Source of the DNA: an uncultured Burkholderiales bacterium
GTDB taxonomy: Bacteria; Pseudomonadota; Gammaproteobacteria; Burkholderiales; Burkholderiaceae_C
Direction of reading: 5' to 3'
Length of the DNA stretch: 12,705 nucleotides
Assembly (NCBI GenBank): GCA_937897495.1
Contig: CALCBL010000275.1
Location: forward strand, 1-12,705
The translations under genes and the position numbers were made by a program. Positions 8,380 through 12,705 of the stretch are shown one piece after another. The notes below the pieces were generated by a model. The model ran no database searches and was not told where the DNA came from. It worked only from the letters and a program-made list of their open reading frames with translations. Positions within the stretch are counted from its first letter, which is position 1, and each line of letters opens with the position of its first letter.

Positions 8380-8796
8380 ATGGCCGGATTGACATCAGGT
8401 GCACCCACACCACAAGCCTTGACCCTTCATGGGCAGAGTCGTGCTTTAGAGGTCAGTTTTTCGGATGGTCAAACTTTCCGAATTCCCTTTGAACTCATGC
8501 GCGTTTACTCGCCATCTGCAGAAGTGCAAGGCCACGGTCCTGGGCAAGAGGTGTTGCAAACAGGCAAGCGTGAAGTTGACATTGTTGAACTGGTGCAGGT
8601 TGGCAATTACGCGGTTCAGCCTACTTTTTCAGATGGCCACAACAGCGGTATTTTTTCTTGGGACTATTTGTACCATTTGGGCTCGGAGCAAGACGGTCTC
8701 TGGTCTCAATACAACGAACGCTTGCAGGCTGCGGGTGCGCAACGTGACGATGCCATGCTAAGTGCGGCGGGTGCATCGTGTGGCCACTCTCACTGA
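8380..8796 (+). CDS. DUF971 (gamma-butyrobetaine hydroxylase N-domain-like) protein
   Basis: A 138-residue protein with a single DUF971 / GBBH-like N-terminal domain, recognised from FELMRVYSPSAEVQGHGPGQ (about 38-57), VGNYAVQPTFSDGHNSGIFS (about 77-96) and WDYLYHLG. The same fold precedes the catalytic domain in gamma-butyrobetaine hydroxylase, where cysteines and a histidine hold zinc. Here the cysteine positions around VYSPSAEV are not cysteine, though the SDGH histidine remains, and the only cysteine is in the C-terminal tail ending SCGHSH. No catalytic domain is attached, and the function of stand-alone members is not known to me. It lies 25 bases after the oxidoreductase and 13 bases before ubiE; this placement beside ubiE is familiar in betaproteobacteria. 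The ribosome binding site is weak (GAAAG), suggesting coupled translation. Confidence 0.88.
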   Translation: MAGLTSGAPTPQALTLHGQSRALEVSFSDGQTFRIPFELMRVYSPSAEVQGHGPGQEVLQTGKREVDIVELVQVGNYAVQPTFSDGHNSGIFSWDYLYHLGSEQDGLWSQYNERLQAAGAQRDDAMLSAAGASCGHSH

Positions 8797-8809
8797 TGGG
8801 ATTTAGACA

Positions 8810-9541
8810 ATGAGTTCAACCCATTTCGGTTTCAAAACTGTCGATGAGCAGGAAAAAGCCAAGCATGTGAGGGGCGTTTTTGACTCTGTGGCGTCCAAAT
8901 ACGACATCATGAACGACCTCATGTCTGCAGGCTTGCACCGTGTTTGGAAAGCCTACACGCTGCAGGTTGCCAACCTCAAGGAGGGCGACCAGGTGCTCGA
9001 CATTGCTGGCGGCACGGGCGATTTGTCTTTGGCATTCTCAAAAAAGGTGGGTGCATCGGGTCGAGTGGTTCACACCGACATCAACGAAGCCATGCTGCGA
9101 ACAGGTCGGGATCGATTGGTGAACCAAGGCGTGATCTTGCCCACGCTGGTGTGTGATGCAGAAAAACTGCCTTTTCCCACCGATCATTTCAATGTGGTCA
9201 GCGTGGCTTTTGGGCTTCGCAACATGACGCACAAAGATTTGGCTTTGAAGGAAATGTGCCGAGTTTTAAAGCCAGGTGGTAAGCTTTTGGTTCTAGAGTT
9301 CTCTAAAGTGGCCAAGCCCCTAGAAAAGGCCTATGACTGGTACTCCTTCAACATCTTGCCCCAATTGGGCAAGTGGGTTGCCGGTGATGACGCCAGCTAC
9401 AGGTATCTGGCAGAATCAATTCGCATGCACCCAGGCCAGGAAGAGCTGAAAGCCCTTATGAAAAATGCCGGATTTGGGCATGCTGAATTTCACAACTTGA
9501 GTGCAGGGGTGGTAGCCTTACATATCGGCATTAAATGTTGA
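8810..9541 (+). CDS. ubiE: Ubiquinone/menaquinone methyltransferase UbiE
   Basis: A 243-residue SAM-dependent C-methyltransferase that methylates the C2 position of the ubiquinone ring precursor (2-polyprenyl-6-methoxy-1,4-benzoquinol), and demethylmenaquinol where menaquinone is made. The family signatures are present: FGFKTV near the start, [20 protein letters not shown] (24-43), the SAM-binding motif [11 protein letters not shown] (62-72), an acidic residue in HTDIN for the ribose, FGLRNM, and [16 protein letters not shown]. The family's [17 protein letters not shown] and the ending AGVVALHIG are also clear. Length is normal (about 245-250). GGGA lies eight bases before the ATG. With ubiJ and ubiB nearby this is the ubiquinone pathway gene. 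It is cytosolic, and in E. coli is part of the soluble Ubi metabolon. Confidence 0.97.
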   Translation: MSSTHFGFKTVDEQEKAKHVRGVFDSVASKYDIMNDLMSAGLHRVWKAYTLQVANLKEGDQVLDIAGGTGDLSLAFSKKVGASGRVVHTDINEAMLRTGRDRLVNQGVILPTLVCDAEKLPFPTDHFNVVSVAFGLRNMTHKDLALKEMCRVLKPGGKLLVLEFSKVAKPLEKAYDWYSFNILPQLGKWVAGDDASYRYLAESIRMHPGQEELKALMKNAGFGHAEFHNLSAGVVALHIGIKC

Positions 9542-9561
9542 TCGTTCTTTTCTGAATTTTT

Positions 9562-9566
9562 CGGAG
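9562..9566 (+). promoter_or_regulatory. Ribosome binding site fixing the GTG start of the Tim44-like gene
   Basis: CGGAG followed by six bases (TTTATT) precedes the GTG at 9573. No ATG is available nearby at a suitable distance, and the GTG start gives an intact signal peptide, so this site decides the start. Confidence 0.7.
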
Positions 9567-9572
9567 TTTATT

Positions 9573-10583
9573 GTGAACAAACTTTTCAGCTTAATCTTGA
9601 CCATGCTTTTGGTCCTCAGCACCTTCAACGCAGAGGCCGCACGTCGCATGGGCGGTGGTAAATCTTCTGGCCAACAGTCCAGCAACGTCACGCAGCGTGA
9701 TGCGGCTAAACCTGCAGCACCTAGCCAAGCGGCGGCGGCTAAACCAGCAACCCCTGCTGCTGCGCCTGCTAATCGCCCATGGGGTGCCATGCTGGGCGGC
9801 TTGGCCGCTGGTTTGGGATTGGCTTGGTTGGCTAGCAGCCTAGGCATGGGTGAAGCATTTGGCAACATGCTTATGTTTGCCTTGCTGGCTATGGTGGCGG
9901 TGGGCGTCATTGGTTACTTCTTACGCTCACGAAAAGGCGGTGCTGCTCAGCAGCAGGGTGGCTTAGCCTACCAAGGTGCAGGCCAAAGTCCTGAGGCGCC
10001 TACAAGCTTGCCTCAGTACAATCCAGAAAAAGTGGGTAACGATGCTTCGGCCCGACCATGGGAATCACAAAACACGCGCTTTGATCCAACGCCTGCTGCC
10101 AATACCCAGAGCCCAGCCCACGCGGGCGGCTCCATGATTGGCTCTGCCATTGGTGGCTCACAGCCCGCAGCCTTTCAGGGTTCACAAACTTGGGGCGTAC
10201 CTGAAGGCTTCGACACCGACAACTTTGTTGAGGCTGCCAAGCGCAACTTCATTACTTTGCAAGACGCCTGGGACCGTGCCGACATGGGCTCTCTCAAGGC
10301 CATGATGACCGATGGCATGTTGACTGAAATCAAGAGCCAGCTGGCAGAGCGCGAAGTCAATTTTCCTGGCCAACCTAACAAAACCGAGGTGGTTAAGTTG
10401 GATGCCCAGTTGTTGGGCATTGAAGAGTTGCCCGAGGTTTACATGGCCAGCGTTGAATTCAACGGTGTCATTCGCGAAGAAGCTGAATCCGCGCCTAGCC
10501 CTTTCCGCGAAGTTTGGAACATGACCAAGCCCCGAAATGGCAACAGCGGCTGGTTGGTTGCTGGCGTACAAGCCCTGCAATAA
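9573..10583 (+). CDS. Exported Tim44-like domain protein, ubi-cluster associated
   Basis: A 336-residue protein with a GTG start. Residues 1-22 form a Sec signal-like segment ending AEA, followed by ARRMGGGKSSG, a start typical of bacterial Tim44-like proteins. Residues about 40-70 are an Ala/Pro/Lys-rich low-complexity linker with an AAKPA motif repeated. Residues about 72-117 are strongly hydrophobic and form one or two membrane helices, ending in FLRSRKGG. A second Gly/Ala/Gln/Ser/Pro-rich linker runs to about 200. The C-terminal 135 residues, with FVEAAKRNFITLQDAWDRAD (near 214) and the ending GWLVAGVQALQ, form the Tim44-like domain, an NTF2-like fold that in mitochondria tethers the import motor to membrane. 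The bacterial role is unknown to me. It lies between ubiE (31-base gap) and ubiJ (61-base gap), so a part in the membrane-side organisation of ubiquinone synthesis is a reasonable guess, not shown. Confidence 0.88.
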   Translation: MNKLFSLILTMLLVLSTFNAEAARRMGGGKSSGQQSSNVTQRDAAKPAAPSQAAAAKPATPAAAPANRPWGAMLGGLAAGLGLAWLASSLGMGEAFGNMLMFALLAMVAVGVIGYFLRSRKGGAAQQQGGLAYQGAGQSPEAPTSLPQYNPEKVGNDASARPWESQNTRFDPTPAANTQSPAHAGGSMIGSAIGGSQPAAFQGSQTWGVPEGFDTDNFVEAAKRNFITLQDAWDRADMGSLKAMMTDGMLTEIKSQLAEREVNFPGQPNKTEVVKLDAQLLGIEELPEVYMASVEFNGVIREEAESAPSPFREVWNMTKPRNGNSGWLVAGVQALQ

Positions 10584-10602
10584 TTTAAAGACATTCTGAG
10601 TG

Positions 10603-10626
10603 AAGGGCTGGCACTGGCCAGTCTTT
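10603..10626 (+). promoter_or_regulatory. Hairpin between the Tim44-like gene and ubiJ
   Basis: The arms AAGGGCTGGC (10603-10612) and GCCAGTCTTT (10617-10626) pair over ten positions, two of them G-U, around an ACTG tetraloop. CGGGAATAA follows rather than a U-run, so it is not a standard terminator. It ends 18 bases before the ubiJ ATG. It may set RNA stability or lower expression between the two genes; the structure is seen and the role is inferred. Confidence 0.5.
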
Positions 10627-10644
10627 CGGGAATAATTGGGGACT

Positions 10645-11193
10645 ATGGCAACACAGTCCCCTTTTTCTTTCGTCGGCGAAGCAATTGAGCAATTCGTCAC
10701 TCACGCTCAGCCCCCTGTTTGGGTGATGGACGAGTCCATCAATCGTTTGGTTTTGTTTTTGAATCACGTCATTGGCGCTGAACCTGAAGCGCTAAGCAGG
10801 CTCAAGCGTCAAAAGGGGCGGTGCATTCAACTGCAATGGCAAGACAAAATCATTCAGCTCTCGCCCACGCCTGCGGGTCTGCTGGAGCGTGTAAGCCAGC
10901 CAAAATTTGACCTTAAATTAAGCTTAACCGATGCATCGCCTTTGGCCATGGCCTCGGCCGTGATGAAAGGCGAAAAGCCGGGCGTTCACATTGAGGGTGA
11001 CGTTCAGTTGGCTGCCGAAGTCAATTGGTTAATTGACCATGTCCGATGGGATGTCGAGGAAGACTTGTCTAAATTGATGGGCGATGCCGCTGCCAATACC
11101 CTGGTCTCAATGGGTCGGCAAGCCTTTCAGGCCATGCAGCAATTTATTCGCAAACCTGCACCTGGCAACGACTTACACAGGACTGCTCTATGA
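10645..11193 (+). CDS. ubiJ: Ubiquinone biosynthesis accessory factor UbiJ (SCP2-type lipid-binding)
   Basis: A 182-residue protein of the UbiJ family (about 200 in E. coli). The N-terminal two thirds fit an SCP2 sterol-carrier-like domain: [28 protein letters not shown], then [33 protein letters not shown] (split here only by family landmarks), with the characteristic glycine-rich [14 protein letters not shown]. The C-terminal part, with [16 protein letters not shown] and the helical [11 protein letters not shown], is also typical. UbiJ binds ubiquinone intermediates in a hydrophobic groove and supports the late hydroxylation and methylation steps. The ATG at 10645 is preferred. A TTG at 10636 would add three residues and has GGGA closer to the right distance, so the exact start is uncertain. 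The stop overlaps the ubiB start as ATGA, pointing to coupled translation of two partners. Confidence 0.9.
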   Translation: MATQSPFSFVGEAIEQFVTHAQPPVWVMDESINRLVLFLNHVIGAEPEALSRLKRQKGRCIQLQWQDKIIQLSPTPAGLLERVSQPKFDLKLSLTDASPLAMASAVMKGEKPGVHIEGDVQLAAEVNWLIDHVRWDVEEDLSKLMGDAAANTLVSMGRQAFQAMQQFIRKPAPGNDLHRTAL

Positions 11194-12705
11194 ACCGAAT
11201 GTTTCGGGGCATTTTCATTGTGTGGACTGTTTGGCGGTTTGGTCTGCATGAGTTGATGCTGTCTAACTTCAAGCAGCCTCTTTTGAAAATTTTGTCGCAG
11301 GCCCTCACTTTGGGTCGTGTTTACAAACTCTCGCGCGGCGAGCGTTTGCGTTTGTCGCTAGAACAACTTGGGCCTATTTTTGTGAAGTTTGGACAAGTCA
11401 TGTCGACTCGCAGAGATTTATTGCCTGACGACATTGCCGTTGAATTGGCCAAGCTCCAAGACAGAGTGCCGCCCTTCAGTTCAGACATTGCCGTGGCCAC
11501 CATTGAGCGAGCTTTTGGTAGGCCAGTGTCTGAAATCTTTGAGTCCTTTGACCATGTGCCAGTGGCCAGCGCCTCCATTGCGCAGGTCCATTTTGCTTTG
11601 TGGAAAAACAAAGAGGGTTTGGTGCAAGAGGTGGCGGTCAAAGTGCTGCGCCCCAACATGCTGCAGGCCATTGAAAAAGATTTGAACCTGATGCGCATGA
11701 TGGCCGGCTGGCTTGAAAAAATCAGTGCGGATGGCAAGCGCCTCAAACCCCGCGAGGTGGTGGCTGAATTTGACAAGCATTTGCACGATGAGTTGGATTT
11801 GGTTCGAGAGGCCGCCAATGGTGCGCAGCTTCGCCGAAACATGCAGAGTTTGAATTTGGTTTTAATTCCAGAGATGTATTGGGATTACTGCCACCCTGAA
11901 GTCATCGTCATGGAGCGCATGAAGGGCTTGCCCATCAGTCAGGTAGATGCATTGCGTGCCGCGGGCGTCGACATTCCGCAACTGGCCAAAGATGGCGTGA
12001 CGCTTTTCTTCACGCAAGTATTTCGCGATGGCTTTTTTCATGCTGACATGCACCCTGGCAATATTCAAGTCAGCATTGAGCCTGAAACGATGGGTCGCTA
12101 CATTTCCCTTGACTTTGGCATTGTGGGCACGCTCACTGAATACGACAAAGAGTATTTGGCGCAAAACTTCAGTGCTTTTTTCAGGCGCGACTACAAGCGC
12201 GTGGCTGAGTTGCACATTGAGTCGGGTTGGGTGCCCAGCCATACCCGAGTCGACGAATTGGAGTCGGCCATTCGCTCAGTGTGCGAGCCTTACTTTGACC
12301 GGCCGCTGAAAGAAATTTCCTTGGGCATGGTGCTCTTGCGTTTGTTCCAAACTTCACGCCGTTTCAACGTGGAAGTCCAGCCTCAGTTGGTATTGCTCCA
12401 AAAAACCTTGCTCAATATTGAGGGGCTGGGCCGTCAGTTAGACCCGGAACTCGATTTGTGGAATACAGCCAAGCCCTTCCTAGAGCAGTGGATGATTGAC
12501 CAAGTAGGACCTAAAAGATTTTTTCAGCAGTTGCGTGAACAAGCCCCACAATACGCCAAAATAATGCCTCAGTTGCCCCGTTTGATGCACGACTTTTTGA
12601 AGCATTCAACATCTGGTTCGAAAGAGCAAAATCAACTCAATGCTTTGTTAGCAGAGCAACAACGAACCAACAGATTGTTGCAGGCCATTGTCTATGTGGT
12701 CATCG
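11190..12705 (+). CDS. ubiB: Ubiquinone biosynthesis kinase-like protein UbiB (3' end beyond the window)
   Basis: The frame is open from 11190 to the right edge, about 505 codons, nearly the full 520-550 of UbiB. It is an atypical protein-kinase-like ATPase needed for ubiquinone synthesis. Visible motifs: KFGQ (66-69) of the family's N-terminal KxGQ element, followed by STRRDLLP; the alanine-rich loop ASASIAQVH in place of a P-loop; nucleotide-binding K151 in VAVKVLRP; an [10 protein letters not shown] segment; HADMHPGN (284-291); and the DFG triad D308-F309-G310 in LDFGIVG. The protein's C-terminal membrane helices are only beginning at the edge ([10 protein letters not shown]). AGGA lies seven bases before the ATG, which overlaps the ubiJ stop by four bases. 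Nothing appears degenerate. UbiB probably works at the inner membrane, possibly extracting quinone intermediates for the soluble Ubi enzymes. Confidence 0.96.
   Translation, partial: MNRMFRGIFIVWTVWRFGLHELMLSNFKQPLLKILSQALTLGRVYKLSRGERLRLSLEQLGPIFVKFGQVMSTRRDLLPDDIAVELAKLQDRVPPFSSDIAVATIERAFGRPVSEIFESFDHVPVASASIAQVHFALWKNKEGLVQEVAVKVLRPNMLQAIEKDLNLMRMMAGWLEKISADGKRLKPREVVAEFDKHLHDELDLVREAANGAQLRRNMQSLNLVLIPEMYWDYCHPEVIVMERMKGLPISQVDALRAAGVDIPQLAKDGVTLFFTQVFRDGFFHADMHPGNIQVSIEPETMGRYISLDFGIVGTLTEYDKEYLAQNFSAFFRRDYKRVAELHIESGWVPSHTRVDELESAIRSVCEPYFDRPLKEISLGMVLLRLFQTSRRFNVEVQPQLVLLQKTLLNIEGLGRQLDPELDLWNTAKPFLEQWMIDQVGPKRFFQQLREQAPQYAKIMPQLPRLMHDFLKHSTSGSKEQNQLNALLAEQQRTNRLLQAIVYVVI

Noticed and set aside
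9700-9780. DNA repeat in the Ala/Pro-rich part of the Tim44-like gene
   Set aside because: The two GCGGCTAAACC copies encode a low-complexity protein linker. They are short and imperfect beyond that core and show no sign of a mobile or regulatory repeat.
10182-10700. Antisense open frame of 172 codons across the Tim44-like gene and the ubiJ start
   Set aside because: It is the complement of two recognisable genes, has no family resemblance and no promoter or ribosome binding site that I can see.

Overview
The window looks like chromosomal DNA of a betaproteobacterium of the order Burkholderiales, probably a Comamonadaceae-type organism of moderate GC. The basis is the protein sequences and the gene order DUF3683 oxidoreductase - DUF971 - ubiE - Tim44-like - ubiJ - ubiB, which I associate with that group; no search was run. 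I see no mobile element, CRISPR array, tRNA or rRNA gene, and coding density is very high.

Left half, minus strand (1-4300): a sn-glycerol-3-phosphate (G3P) / glycerophosphodiester uptake operon read right to left as ugpB (periplasmic binding protein), ugpA and ugpE (permeases), ugpC (ATPase) and ugpQ (phosphodiesterase, cut by the left edge). The genes are tightly packed: one base between ugpA and ugpE, an ATGA overlap between ugpE and ugpC, and 9 bases between ugpC and ugpQ. The only larger internal gap (ugpB-ugpA) holds an 11-bp perfect hairpin that ends one base before the ugpA start codon, with a Shine-Dalgarno-like TAAGG at its other foot. A good sigma70-type promoter and a strong ribosome binding site precede ugpB.

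Centre (4301-4481): a divergent intergenic region of 181 bp holding the ugpB promoter and, presumably, the promoter of the rightward genes.

Right half, plus strand (4482-12705): a 1290-residue fused FAD / iron-sulfur oxidoreductase (DUF3683 N-terminus, GlcD-like FAD domains, two 4Fe-4S motifs, two CCG domains), then a small DUF971 protein, the ubiquinone methyltransferase ubiE, an exported Tim44-domain protein, the lipid-binding ubiquinone factor ubiJ, and the ubiquinone kinase-like ubiB, which runs off the right edge. Spacing is short and all point the same way, so one transcript is plausible. A stable hairpin lies in the longest gap, just before ubiJ.

How they fit: the left operon imports G3P and hydrolyses glycerophosphodiesters. 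The right cluster makes ubiquinone and carries a large dehydrogenase that may deliver electrons to the quinone pool. The most interesting leads are the large DUF3683 oxidoreductase next to ubiquinone genes, the Tim44-like protein inside the ubi cluster, the DUF971 protein lacking the usual zinc cysteines, and the hairpin-spaced ugpA start. All of these are hypotheses.
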